Source of the DNA: Magicicada septendecula
Taxonomy: Eukaryota; Arthropoda; Insecta; Hemiptera; Cicadidae
Direction of reading: 5' to 3'
Length of the DNA stretch: 64,000 bases
Assembly (NCBI GenBank): GCA_034769895.1
Contig: CM068372.1
Span: forward strand, 378,176,910-378,240,909
Each line of letters starts with the position of its first letter. The first letter of the stretch is position 1. The notes below the pieces were generated by a model, which ran no database searches, had not been told where the DNA came from, and worked only from the letters and a program-made list of their open reading frames with translations. Positions 47,613 through 59,708 of this stretch are shown here, one piece after another. Both the position numbers and the translations under genes were made by a program.

Positions 47613-47650
47613 CTGATGATGGAACATATGTTCCAAAACGCGTAATTCTA
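47613..47650 (+). ncRNA. Hammerhead-ribozyme-like motif, P3 right arm, mutated
   Basis: CTGATGA (47613-47619), stem II GGAAC/GTTCC (47621-47634), then AAAA in place of the essential GAAA, then CGCGTA. Expected to be inactive. Confidence 0.45.
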
Positions 47651-48041
47651 AATATAAAACAAAGTCACATGACGGATCTAAGATAATTTATTATAATTTG
47701 AAAAACTTGGCATCAGCCTTCACTGAATGAATTTATGAAGCAATTGTTTGGCTGCACAAGAAGTCAGTAGCTATCTTCCTCATGCTAAACAAATGTTAAA
47801 ACATAAAAATGGTAATTCTTCCAAATGATACAAAGTCCTGTACAAAAAAGTCATATAAAATACAAATTACTTATTACATATAACTAAATGAGATCCTGAA
47901 TTAAGTCTTTTCCCACTAAAGAAAAACACTAAGTCTTCAGTGTTCATTTAATGAATATATAAACTCAATAGTGTTTCTATATTCAGTTAGAATTCTTTCC
48001 TCATTAACTGGATTAAGGATATGCTTTAGTTGTACAAAGCA

Positions 48042-49379
48042 CGAGGGCAGTCCAGAAAGTAACTTACATTTCAGTGTGGACAGGGGTGGGACGGGGCTAG
48101 CGCCGCCATCTTGGTGACACTGGGTGGCGTGACTCAGTACGCATCCAGCTGGGGCCGGTATAGGTTTGTCTTGTGTTTCTGTGCTTTACTAATAATTTTT
48201 AAAATGAATGCTGCGATTGAAAATCCCGCGAGCTGTGAAGTGCGCTCAGTAATACGATTTCTGCAAGCAGAAAACTGCAGACCGGTGGACATTCATCGGC
48301 GACTGTGTGAGGTGTATGGGAAGAATGTTATGAGTGAGGGAGGAGTAAGGCAGTGGTGTCTTATGTTTAAAAATGGCCGCACCAATGTGCACGATGATGA
48401 GCGAAGTGGCGGGCCGAGTGTTCTTACTGACAAACTGGTGGAGAAAATCAATAAAAAAATCCGTGAAAATCGCTGCGTTACGATTACTGAGCTAATCACA
48501 TGAGTTTTCTCAATTTTCACATAGTTTGCTTCATGAAGTTGTCACGATAAAGCTTGGTTACCATACGTTTTGTGTGTGACGGGTCCCGAAAATGCTTACA
48601 GAAATGCACAAAAACCAGCAGATGGCATCAGCACTGTCATTTCTTAATGCCTAAATGACAAGGATGGTGATTCTTTACTGGACCGTATTATAACGGGGGA
48701 TGAAACCTGGGTTAGGTACGTTAATTGTAAAACAAAAAATCAATTCAAGGAATGGGGCCATACTTGCTCATCCAAAAAACCGAGGAAGTGTTTGCAGACC
48801 TTGTCAGCAAGGAAAATGATGGTGACAGTTTTTTAGGACAGAAAAGGGGTTCTCCTGGTAGAGTTTATGGAATGGGGTACCACAATCAACTTCGAGGTTT
48901 ACTGTGAAACCTTAAAAAAGCTGCGGAGAGCAATCCAAAACAAGCGACGCAGTAAGTTGAGCTGCGGGGTATTGTTCTTCCACGACAATGCCCGACCGCA
49001 TACAGCAGCACGAATGCAAGAACTTCTGGGAAAATTTGGATGGGAGATTTTCAATCATCCCCCATACAGCCCTGATCTGGCACCGAGCGATTATCACCTG
49101 TTCATGCGTATGAAAAAGTGGCTGGCAATGCAGCGCTTTGAAGACGACGAAGAGCTGAAGGCAGGCGCTAATGAATGACTGAAATCGCAGGCGGCAGATT
49201 TTTACGATGAGGGCTTTCAAAAACTCGTAAATCGTTACGATAAATGTTTGAACTTGAATGGAGACTATGTGGAAAAATAGTCTAAGAATGTAGTTTTCAA
49301 GTGTGTAAATAAAAAATTTTTCTTTCATTTTTTTTTATTACTTTTTCTAAAACGTAAGTTACTTTCTGGACAGCCCTCG
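48042..49379 (+). mobile_element. mariner transposon
   Basis: 1338 bp, with about 28-bp inverted termini cgagggcagtccagaaagta / tactttctggacagccctcg and TA on the right (49380-49381); the left TA is now CA. Encodes one decayed transposase. Length and termini are typical of mariner. Confidence 0.9.
48204..49280 (+). pseudogene. mariner transposase (D,D34D), decayed
   Basis: Starts MNAAIENPASCEVRSVIRFL; the paired helix-turn-helix region runs to TITELIT, where a stop occurs at 48501-48503. Frameshifts follow; the first catalytic motif GDETWVRY is readable near 48697. The last part has HDNARPH and PPYSPDLAPSDYHLF with 34 residues between the catalytic Asps, the mariner signature. It ends NRYDKCLNLNGDYVEK before TAG 49278-49280. 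About 358 codons in length, close to normal, but not translatable. Confidence 0.88.
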
Positions 49380-49381
49380 TA

Positions 49382-50369
49382 ATAGTATTCTGTATGATTT
49401 TTCTTTACTTGACATTACCACTTGGGAGATAGAGGTGAGAAGTTCAAATATCTGACAGTATCTTATTATCCAGTATGATGTACTAATCAGTACACTTTCT
49501 GTCGAGTGCTTTATTTATATTATGTCATCTGAAGAACAATGCTCATCACTTTCTGGAGCCACAGTACAAAAAACAATAATTTTCATCGTCATCATCTTCA
49601 AGGATTAAATCAAGGATGGTTTGTTCTGGTCTCAAATAGGCAAAGATTAGAGCTGATCACTCCAGTGCTTCCTCAGACGTCCCAAACCTCTCCGTCCCCT
49701 CGGCATATAGTTCCTTATAGTTGTTTGGGGATGCGGCAGTCATCCATTCTCCAAAGATGTTCCCACCAAATCCATCTGGCTAGTCCTTATTTGAGGCAAT
49801 TTAGTAGTGAATATGTCCCCTGGATATGTTAATAGCATATCGCAGGGTAAGACATATGGTGGGGCTGCCATCTTCAGGATTAACGTCCGGTCCGATTTTC
49901 TGTATGGGTGTTCTCCCATAAACTGGCTGTCTTGTCAGACTAAAGAGTCCTGTTTTCCCAGTTGAGATATCCATAAGGATCTAATGTGGTGATGTAATGT
50001 GGTGGTGTGGTAATGTGAATCTTTGCCTCCCATATCCTATATCGTTGACCAATGGAAGGTCATCCATCTTTAGGGGCAATTTCTCACCCCAAGAGCAAGA
50101 GGGTGTCCTAACCTCTACTTGACAATGACAAGTAGAGGAGGGACAGCTTATACTGGCTGTCACTCGGTCTCCAGAGCCGCGTTAGCCACCTGTAGGTGTT
50201 GGCCATCCCCCACCACTTGGAGGTGCGGCTGGATATTTCCCTTCATCAAGGAATGAGACCATAAGGCATTACTCATCCTCTCCAGTACTTGGGGGAACAC
50301 AATAATTTTCCAACGTTAATTAAACATGTTTTTGAATTCTAAGAAAAAACAATGTAACTTTCCTGGAAA
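49382..50369. other. No gene seen
   Basis: Mixed-composition DNA with small frames (49539-49832 plus, 49981-50163 minus) lacking domains. Possibly old LINE or SINE material, but I cannot name it. Confidence 0.4.
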
Positions 50370-50407
50370 ATCAGAATGATCACAGTTGCACACCACTATA
50401 TAAAAAT

Positions 50408-50457
50408 TATCCCAATTAGCGCTTTCAAGCTTCACAGCCCATCGTCAGATTGGAATA
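50408..50457 (-). ncRNA. Hammerhead-ribozyme-like motif, inverted terminal copy
   Basis: Minus-strand sequence identical to 52037-52086: 9-bp stem I, CTGACGA, stem II, GAAA, GCGC, CTA. Confidence 0.65.
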
Positions 50458-50614
50458 GACAGGAAATTCGTAAAAACAACCCCTTCACCCCTCTCCCCCA
50501 CCCTGCTCACACACAACAAGCTATAATATAAATGACCCTTCCCCACCCCCTAAACCCTGTCCCACCATCTGTAGAGTTACATATTTTTTCTAGCAAATTC
50601 CTTGTGTTTCAGTG

Positions 50615-50660
<46 letters not shown>

Positions 50661-50678
50661 ATCCTTTTAAACTACCCA

Positions 50679-51600
50679 TGGTCTAGATACGTTGATGATG
50701 TATTAGTAATTTGGGAAGGAAGCATAGAAGAAGTGCATGAGTTTATAAATGAGGTAAATAATAAGGATAAAAACTTACAATTTAAAGAAGAGATAGGAGA
50801 TAAGAAAATAAATTACTTAGATTTAAACATAGAAATTAAAGATGATGAGAAACTACAGTTTGGGATATTTAGGAAAGAGTCGTATAATTATACCGAGAGA
50901 GTCTTACCACCCATATAGATATAAAATGGCGGCAATCAATTCATTTTGTTACAGAGCTCAGAAGTGTTTAAAAGAGACCGAATCAAAAGATAGGGAGTTA
51001 AGAACGATAAAGGGAATTGTAAGGAATAATAATTATAACACCAACATAGTGGATAAAGTTATGAAAAGGATTAACATACAAAAAGATAAAATAGAACCAG
51101 AACAAAAGAATTATGCAGGGTCATTGACATACATAGGTTCACATACTAGAAAAATTATAAAATGTTTTAATAAATATGGAGTAGATATAGCTATTAAAAA
51201 ATGTGAAACGGTATTTGATAAGATAAAGAATAAGAATATAGAAAAAATTCCAGTGTTACAGAAAAGCGGAATTTATAAATTAAAATGTAAAGACTGCAAC
51301 AAGGTGTACCTAGGAGAGACAGGACGAAAATTCGTATGCAGGTTGTCTGACCACAAACGTGGAGAAGGTAATAGAACATCCAATTCGTTATATGCAAGAC
51401 ATTTCATAGAAGACAACCATACGTTTGTTAATCCTTTGGAAGAATACGAAATTGTAAAAGTAGTGAATAACACAGTTGAAAGGAAGCTTAGAGAGGAGTT
51501 AGAAATATTGAAAGAAAGAGAAAAAGGGTTAAACAATTTAATTAATATTAAAATTAAATTTGATAATGAAGAAATATTTTATAACATGATTAAGAAGTAA
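50679..51600 (+). pseudogene. Penelope-like RT (C-terminal half) and GIY-YIG endonuclease
   Basis: The frame begins WSRYVDDVLVIWEGS, the RT catalytic motif, and reads KKINYLDLNIEIKDDEKLQF and FGIFRKESY. One frameshift near 50885-50905 leads into ESYHPYRYKMAAINSFCYRA, after which 200 residues are open. The endonuclease domain is clear: SGIYKLKCKDCNKVYLGETG followed by R-K-F and an H-K-R segment, and a Lys/Glu-rich tail to the stop at 51598-51600. The RT fingers and palm upstream of YVDD are missing. The CA/GT-run frames on both sides are artefacts. Confidence 0.85.
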
Positions 51601-51702
51601 ATGATAGAGGACAGATAGATAAGATTAAGAATTATTTTGCATAGTACTAATTGGATGTTTTAAAATAAGGGTGTATGACTGACCCACGTGTGTGGAGAGG
51701 AA

Positions 51703-52150
<448 letters not shown>

Positions 52151-52664
52151 TCTTCATTAAATTTCCTGGAAAAGCGAAATTTTGTAATAGGCATTGATGC
52201 AAGTGAAGGAAAATAAGAACATAACTAATAAATGACTCATGACTTTATCAGATGATGAAATAGTTCAAAAGAAAGATACTTCAGAAGTGCAGGTGCATAT
52301 TCTGTGCTGGTAAAATATGCTGAAAATCAGATATATTCCTGGAGTAGATGTTTCTGCAGTTTTTTTTTGCCAGGCAGCATCTCTACCACAGTGTTGTAAA
52401 TTACTAAATGTGAAATGTTAAAACATTCAATAGCCAATTTGTGACTTTCGTGAATTTTCGCTTGCATTCCTTCCATAAACCATCTAATCAATGGTGGGTA
52501 ACTACTGTGTTCTTTATCATGAATATTTATTTGTTCATCCCTAAACAAACAAGGTCATTGCCTAATTTTACTGTCAATCAAAACGTTTTGTCTATAAACC
52601 TCATGAACTTCTCTGTGAATTTCAGTAGCAATATTTTTGTTGTTGTTATAAAAAAACATTACAT
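52151..52664. other. No gene seen
   Basis: Short frames on both strands (52327-52548 minus, 52441-52695 plus) without recognisable domains. Confidence 0.4.
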
Positions 52665-52703
52665 GCAGAAATTACACTGTTACGCACCACTATAAGAAGA
52701 AAA

Positions 52704-52750
52704 TTCCCGATTAGCACTTTCAAGCTTTACAGATCATCGTCAGATTGGAA
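52704..52750 (-). ncRNA. Hammerhead-ribozyme-like motif, P5 left arm
   Basis: Minus strand: stem I with one A-C mismatch, CTGACGA, stem II, GAAA, GTGCTA. Confidence 0.5.
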
Positions 52751-52781
52751 ATATACAGTCATTTTCGATCAGATTATATAT

Positions 52782-52827
52782 TTCCGATCTGATGATGAGC
52801 TGTGAAGCTTGAAAGAGCTAATCGGGA
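52782..52827 (+). ncRNA. Hammerhead-ribozyme-like motif, P5 right arm
   Basis: Stem I is 7 bp (TTCCGAT / ATCGGGA), with canonical CTGATGA (52789-52795), stem II GAGC/GCTT, GAAA (52811-52814) and GAGCTA. Relative to the copy at 52037 an A-U pair of stem I is replaced by G-C, a compensatory change. Confidence 0.65.
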
Positions 52828-52890
52828 GTTTTCTTGTATAGTAGTGTGCAACAGTGTAATTTCAGTTTGTGATCATAACAACTAACACAA

Positions 52891-54479
52891 CTTTATTAAT
52901 TAAATAAAAAACATCACAGTGGAAACCTCACAGTTGGCAGAATTATCCATTGTAGCATCCGTAAATTGCTCACACACCACAATAATCATGTATGTGATGT
53001 CACCAGCAACAACTAAGTATTACAAAATAACATCCAACTTTACAACATGAACGATCCCACTTTGTTGTCAGAGTCAGTGGTAATTTCAAAACAGACCGTA
53101 CTTAAAAGACACACCTCTTATGAGCAAATTATAAAAAAAAAAGCTGTCAAAGAATAGGCAAAACAGTCTAATATCTGGAAAACTGATAACTAGTAAGACA
53201 TCTCATACCAATGCGGTGGATATCTGACGTTTTACTATATTAGTTATGTTGTCTTTTATTTTTATATTTTAATGTCAGTTTAGCCCAAAGACAACTACTG
53301 ATTACTTGTATAGTGTAAACATTGCTAGACAAGTGTAAATTGAATCATAATTCAGTGGCAGCTGTGACATTAGTTTCTCAAATTCTGATACAAATTGCAT
53401 GCTAAAGGTTAATTATTTACATATAAATGCTGTATAGAAAAGTTAAACTATAAGAAAAGAGAAATTAAAGAGTTGTAGCATGTATAATTGTCGTAGGCAA
53501 AGCTTGTGACATCCGGTCCCGCCTCTTCTGGCATGCGTTGTTGTCTGTACACTAGCCTATTCCAAATTGTGTAGTTTGGTACAATGGTAAGGTAGCAGTA
53601 AGTAACCATATACGTACTATACTTATTGTAACATAAATCTTTTGAGTATTTAGTTTATCTGTACCAAAAAATGGAAACTGTGTATTTTGTGTTTTTGTTT
53701 TTGTGCCAGTCCGTTAATTTCTTACTTCTTTTTCTGTCTTTCACCACTATTCTGCAACATTGTGGGGGTGGGGACTAAGAAATTAAGAGATTGGCACAAA
53801 AATTGACAAGCATCAGGATGATTGTCAATAATAAGTATCTGAAGTAGAATAAGTCAAATATAAAATGGAATTCTATTGCCATGCTTGTATTACGTAAGAT
53901 ACATGAGTGTTATGAAGGTGCAGTAAGCCTCTACAGTATGCAGGGTATGCGTTGTGTGAAGTGATGGGTATGCCTGTCGCCCACTATTGCAATGCATCCC
54001 GAGCTTCTTGTAGAGTTCCTGCCGCAGGGACTAAAAGACTCATGGAATTCTAGATATGGTCTGCTACTGGCTGTGGCTATTCAATTAGATGTATCTAGTT
54101 GAACATGAGGGTCCTCTGAGGCCAGGTCACGTGGTACAGTTGGGTTTTGACTTATAAGGGGATTACCCTGAAAGCGGGCACAGGGATGGTAGAATTTTCT
54201 CAAAAATTTTCCATTTAGTGGCATTCAGGGACAAACATGTAAGGATTCTCGGATAGTCTGGTTTGAAGTTAAATAACGGGCTTTACATGCCTAGCACAGC
54301 CCTCAGCCCAAGAGAGACCGAAGCTTTTGCATATGGGTCTAGCCAAGTAACTCTGCACAGAGATTCGCACCACTAACGTGGTGACGATAAGTTTTCCTAG
54401 ATGGCAGGTCATCGATTTGCTGCAAAGCAGAGGTTGGAATCTACAATATGTACAGCTAATCAAATGTTTGTGATAGGAC
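52891..54479. other. No gene seen
   Basis: Unremarkable AT-rich DNA. 53930-54400 is more GC-balanced and may be an old repeat, but no family is recognised. Confidence 0.4.
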
Positions 54480-54711
54480 AGTTGAATGCTGTGCTCCTAA
54501 GTGAGAAAATGGTCTCCAAAACCAAGATGATTTTCTCTGCTATCTTAGAGAGTATGGCTTGTGAGATATATATCAAAGAAATTATGAAGACTACAGGTAG
54601 TTGAACTGGACTTCTGGAGAAGATCTTGTGGAGTATCAAGGCTCCGGTCCATTAGAAATGAAGTCATCAGAAGGCGAATTTGTGTAGACAGAACAATATA
54701 TGACAAACAGA
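54480..54711 (+). pseudogene. LINE reverse-transcriptase C-terminal relic
   Basis: The frames give ...ILESMACEIY..., then ELDFWRRSCGVSRLRSIRNE with VIRRRI following. The DFWRRSCG-SR----RNE-IR motif is the common end of insect LINE RTs. Stops and shifts occur in between. Palindrome P6 begins directly after it. Confidence 0.55.
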
Positions 54712-55215
54712 ATTATCACTGTTGCACACCACTATATAAAAATTATTACAATTAGCACTTTCAAGCCTCACAGCTCATCGTCAGATCGGAAATGAACAAA
54801 CAGACGTGAAAACAAACCCTCCACCCCAAACCCACCCCACCTTGCTCACACACAACAAGCTATAATTCAAATGTCCCTTCCCAACCTCTGAGCCCTGTTA
54901 CCCCCATCTGGACAGTTACATACACACACAACACTTAAACACAAGGAATTTGCTAGAAAAATATGTAACTGTCCTGATGGGGGTAACAGGGCTCAGAAGT
55001 TGGGAAGGGACATTTGAATTATAGCTTGTTGTGTGTGAGCAAGGTGAGGTGGGGTTGGGGGTTGGAGTGTTTGTTTTCACGTCTGTTTGTTCATTTCCTA
55101 TCTGACGATGAGCTGTGAGGCTTGAAAGCGCTAATCAAAATAATTTTATATAGTGGTGTGCAACAGTGATAATTCTGTTTGTGATTTTAACCACTAACAC
55201 AACTTTCTTCATTAA
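54712..55215. repeat. Palindrome P6: head-to-head Penelope terminal repeats
   Basis: Left arm reversed (cagaattatcactgttgcac...) and right arm forward (...gtgcaacagtgataattctg), meeting near 54930-54970 (acacaaggaatttgct, ggacagttacat / atgtaactgtcc). Arms of about 220-250 bp. The right arm leads straight into a Penelope N-terminal frame, so it is that element's own 5' repeat. Confidence 0.75.
55095..55140 (+). ncRNA. Hammerhead-ribozyme-like motif, P6 right arm
   Basis: CTGACGA (55102-55108), stem II GAGC/GCTT, GAAA (55124-55127), GCGCTA; stem I largely lost. The left arm holds the mirror copy at about 54745-54792 (minus) with 3-4 bp of stem I. Confidence 0.45.
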
Positions 55216-55226
55216 ACTTCTGTTAA

Positions 55227-55741
55227 GATGTACAATCAACGACAGGTAATAGACAACAACAATGAGGTAATAAACGACAACAATAAAGTAAGTAAAGTTT
55301 TTAAATATCTTAAGTTAAAAGTCAAATTGAAGAGGGTTTTAAGTAAAATATGGTTCAATAAACAATGACTGGATGGATAATAATGTCATCCCAAAATACG
55401 CGCAAGTTAAAATTAAAAATAAGAACGCAGTAGCTAAAAAAGTAAAAGAACAAAGGGAGAAGTTGTGGATAAAATTAGAAATAAGGTCACTTTACGGCTT
55501 AAACAATAAATATAATAGGGAATTATATGACAGACATATAGAATTGTTAAGAATATACTCGTATGTAGAGTTAGAAGAAATATTATATAATTTTGGTTTG
55601 GGGTACGTAGAAAAGAAATTGGAAAATAAAAATAAAAAAATGGTAGATAAGTTAAATAAATTAATAAGAAAGAACGAAATAAAAAAGAATTTTAATTTAA
55701 TTTTCCCCCATCTGTTCTTGTTTTATGAAAAATAATAAAAT
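55227..55741 (+). pseudogene. Penelope-like element ORF, N-terminal part, cut by element E
   Basis: Probable start ATG 55227; a frameshift near 55355 leads into the 120-codon frame from 55373. It reads IPKYAQVKIKNKNAVAKKVK, KLWIKLEIRSLYGLNNKYNR and ELYDRHIELLR, the Lys-rich N-terminus typical of Penelope-like proteins. It breaks off at about 55740, where LTR-type DNA of element E starts. The terminal repeat directly upstream fits a canonical 5' end. The missing RT part is expected beyond the window, past E's other LTR. Confidence 0.65.
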
Positions 55742-56430
55742 TGATAGTTTTTATATCCTTGTAGGTACTTAGCTGAAGTTGAGTCCGAATTCTAATCCAG
55801 AAGACGTCACATTGTTTCACGTGTGCACTTTCATTGTAATTCATAATCTCCGAACTGTTATAGTGTACAGAAAACTGTTAACTACATTTTAAGTATGAAT
55901 TTTGATTTTTAAGTCATATTTTAAATATATTATTCACATTCTTTCTGTTTTGCGGGCCCGCAATTTATGTTCCGGAACTTTGTATGTGTCACTCGCGCGA
56001 GTGTTTAATTCAGACTGGGATGAGACGAACGACACTACTTTGTAAAGCGGCTGCGATTGTTTTTCCAATTTTCCATTGTATTGTTGTATTCCTACGCCAA
56101 TATAATGTTGTTTTGGCGCACCCGCATTCCACAGCTGGGATTGCCTCTGATGTAAGATGTTATATAATCTGTTACATAATCGGTTAAGTAACTTGTAAAT
56201 CACTGGAGCTGACCTTGACTCAATTTCGCTTGTTGTCTATTGCGTCTTTATAATTTATGCATAATATTTTATAATGACTCCTGCCACTTTCACTACCAAT
56301 AAAATTTACCTTTATTTTCAAGTTATGTTTATATCTCCAAAAATTACTATTACATCATAAAAATGTTATTTATTTTTATTAAAATACAAATTTATTTATT
56401 TCCCCGGGTAGGCCAAAATGTCCCGTTACA
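55742..56430 (-). repeat. Element E 3' LTR (left boundary uncertain)
   Basis: Right edge exact: minus-strand start TGTAACGGGACATTTTGGCC, followed on + by the polypurine tract ataccccctc and caatgagagg. The left edge is inferred from where the Penelope frame breaks (tgatagttttt near 55742). If correct, the LTR is about 690 bp, shorter than in A-D. Confidence 0.5.
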
Positions 56431-59400
56431 ATACCCCCTCAATGAGAGGTTTTATGCCGAAGCATAAAAACTCTCATTGACACATTAATACTTGTTAAGG
56501 GATCAGCCAGGATATGTCGCCACAACCCCCTTTACTGTTTACAAACAAAATATAATTAACTCACCCTTGGTCCAGTGACTGTGACCGCACCTGAATGACC
56601 TTACTGGACTTCTCTCTCGAGATCCCAACACCATAAAATCAGCCAGGTACTTAACACCCCTGCTCTGACGCGCTGGCCAGCTCAGGACCGCCGCCACAGC
56701 ATCACCAAACACTGAAACAACAAATCAAAATATCACCTAGTGGCCCTGTACAATACTATATCCCTAACTGATCTGTTTCCCCTTAGCGGTGCTGGTTTGC
56801 GTTAAGAAGCACTGGTTTTTTTTTCTCTTAACCTCTAACATATATATGAACACATAACCTAACATGATACATATTTTATATCTCATTCTATCTACCTTCT
56901 CTTTTAACTTTTATCCCGAAATTCAAAATACATTCCTCTGATTCTATCAGAATTTAAATAAACATTTCCCATTACCATATTACACATCTCTCTCATCCCC
57001 AATTTGCATCTATAATATTTAAATTCATAAAAGTCTCTTAAACATTAACAAACATAATACAACACAATAAAACAGTATATTCATAATTCACATTGTTATT
57101 ATTACCTTAAAATAAACAATTCGCATTTAAGTTTGACCAAAATTTACACACTTTACATTATTAAATTTGCACATAAAATTATAAAAATTACATTTTAATT
57201 TCAATTGAACTTTTATTAATTAATCATCAATTATTTATCCCTTAACTTTTCCAAAAAATCAAATTTTTTTTTCAACCTTCATTTTACATAACATTTTATT
57301 CATTATTCCATTTTATTAATTTGGGTGATTCTCAGTTATTCATAATAATTCGCTTTATCAACTTGGCATTTACCTATAATCTTACCCCCTTCATGACTCT
57401 AACGCTCACTTACAAATTCTTTATATAGTAGGACACCCATCTACCAAAACATCTACCAACCCTTCTCTACCTCTAACTTACTACTCTAATTCATTTCCCA
57501 TCATTCTACCCTTATAACAAAATACTCTCTACCCCTTTGTACTCAGGATGTGTGTTTCCCTCCCATTGCTCATTCCCTTATCTGGTTCCTGGACTCCCCC
57601 TAGGTAACCCTTTCCAGCGCATAACGGTTCACCTCCCGCCACAACGCTTTTTGTTGAGGACTCCTTATCACACCACCCCCCTTACAAAATTCCACTATCA
57701 ACTAATTACTCTCCCAGTACATCACTTTCATCTACAAAATATCTCCATTTATTTATTACCTCAATATAACAATCATTACTCTACATATTTCCCCACAACT
57801 ACTGTGTCACTATCAATATTCAAATTCTACATTACGTTTATTCACAACAATCTTACTTTGTTTTAAACCCCCTTCTACACTTAAGTTGGACTGATTGAAA
57901 TGTCTTACTTAAACAATCATCATTACTCAAATTCTATCTTTTACAAACCATTGAAAATTTTAATTATCTCAAATTTATTTCATTATTTATTTAAAATCTT
58001 TAAACACATTGAAAACTTATTCTATAACATATTATTACATCTTTATAACCCTTATCCCTAACATACTACATGCAATTAATACAAGACATAATAAACACAA
58101 TATAAGAAACATCTAGTGCACCCATTTCTCAAATCAAAACAAAATTATTTAGTCAGCTCAGTAGCGAGTCATCATTATTAAGTTACAACAAATTTTTAAT
58201 TCATTACTCCCCTGAGTTTACCACACACACTATGACCCCCCTGGACTGTGGCGTCCAGTTGCGTCCACAAGGACTGAAATTTTGGAGGAATTTTGTCATC
58301 TCCTTGTCCTTGCTTCTGCGTTACATGTTTTTAAAAAGCTAGATATCATCATATCTAAAGTTACAGATTATATGCCCTTAATGCGGGTCTATCACCTGGT
58401 TTACTGTTCCCACGCGAACAGAGTGATAGCCGCTGTTCCATTGTTCCGGGGATTTTCCCTAAGTCACCCCCCAATAATTTCAAATCTATACCAATTTCAA
58501 GCCAACTATGGTCAGGTCTACATTTGCTGCCCACAGCTGGCTGTCGTCCAAAACCACGATTAGTGCTGGTAAGGCAGTAATCGCCCGAAAAGGCGGGGAA
58601 ATCATCTTTCATTTCATTTCAAGCATGTTCTCTCATCATCATAATACACTGCACGGCAACAAATCAACATATAATATGAAATTATATAACAAGTTGTGCA
58701 GTGTATATTACGCCAGTTTGGCCTCCGATGATGGTAACATACCTTGATGTTACCACCAACACTCATCGCTATCTGCAGTGGCACATGCCACCACTGCAAT
58801 AGCATACTAAAAACTAAACTTAAACCCTTCTACTGCTGCAGTCTCATCTTTCCATAATTATTTCACTTCTATTAACACCAAACAACCCCCCAAAATTACC
58901 CACATATCTTATATGATAACAAGTTTTTTTTTTTTTACACAGACACTTCTGCAAGTCCTACTTTTCACTTGTACTACAAACTTTACAATTATATTTTGGT
59001 CACTTATTTACTAGAATAAAATTTAAAATTATAAACATTCCAAATTATATAGATTGATAAGTATTTACATTGGAGGCAACATTTTTTATCCTTAATCAAG
59101 AGTGGTAAGTTCATAATCGCCTGAAAAGACAGGGTTTTGCCGCAAAAAGAATAGGGACCAGGTAGGCATACTACGTAAATTCACGTCTCCTTTCTATTAC
59201 CTTTAGCATCATATTTATTCCTTTTATTCTCCCATTATTCTAACCCGCCGTCTACCTCACCCCCATCCCCTTGGCCACAAAATTCGTCTTTTCCAAACTA
59301 TACTGTAACTACAGCCATTGGCTATTTTATTTTTTACCAATAACACTAGAAAATTTATGTGAATGTACTGCCTTGTAAAATATAGCCTCCTTAAACTATT

Positions 59401-59708
59401 TACAATCACTAAAACAGTACTGGTACGTGATATGGTACACCTAGCCGCTGCACCTTGAGTGTAAAATAATTTATACCACGTACTTTTAGGGGTCCCCCTC
59501 CCCGTTCAATGAGATGCTGGAATTTCTAGTCTATACCAATTTTGGTGGAGCCGGACAATCATCGTTTCACCACCCGAAGGAAGTTCTGCCAACCATGGTC
59601 CGCCTCCCAATGCCAAAACCCACGGCCAGGACTGGTAAGGTCGTGACCGCCCGAAAATGGGGGAAAGTCCCTTCTGAAACATAAAACAATATATCAAAAC
59701 TTAATTAC
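56431..59708 (-). other. Element E 3' noncoding region
   Basis: Includes the exon-like block (56565-56711), DNA collinear with A, B and D ('aggatgtgtgt', 'gccacaacgc' near 57550-57650), and a segment near 59490-59620 also present in C's region ('ctccccgttcaatgag'). No env-like frame; frames at 57537, 58282-58805 and 59506 have no known domain. Confidence 0.65.
56565..56711 (-). other. Exon-like conserved block (copy in E)
   Basis: TTTCAG before and GTGAGT after, on the minus strand, with the shared internal motifs. Confidence 0.6.

Larger units (their letters stand above)
47375..47690. repeat. Palindrome P3 with hammerhead-like cores in both arms
   Basis: Arms of about 110 bp (47385-47495 and 47565-47690; shared 'actcagttgaga', 'ggaac..gttcc', 'aattctaaatataaaac') point outward from a spacer of about 70-100 bp. 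Probably the paired terminal repeats of a Penelope-like element whose body is missing. Confidence 0.65.
52665..52890. repeat. Palindrome P5: head-to-head Penelope terminal fragments
   Basis: The left arm is reversed (gcaccactat...agcactttcaagcttt) and the right arm forward (aagcttgaaagagctaatcg...gtgtgcaacagtg); the centre is near 52765. Both arms carry the hammerhead-like motif; no coding part remains. Confidence 0.7.
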
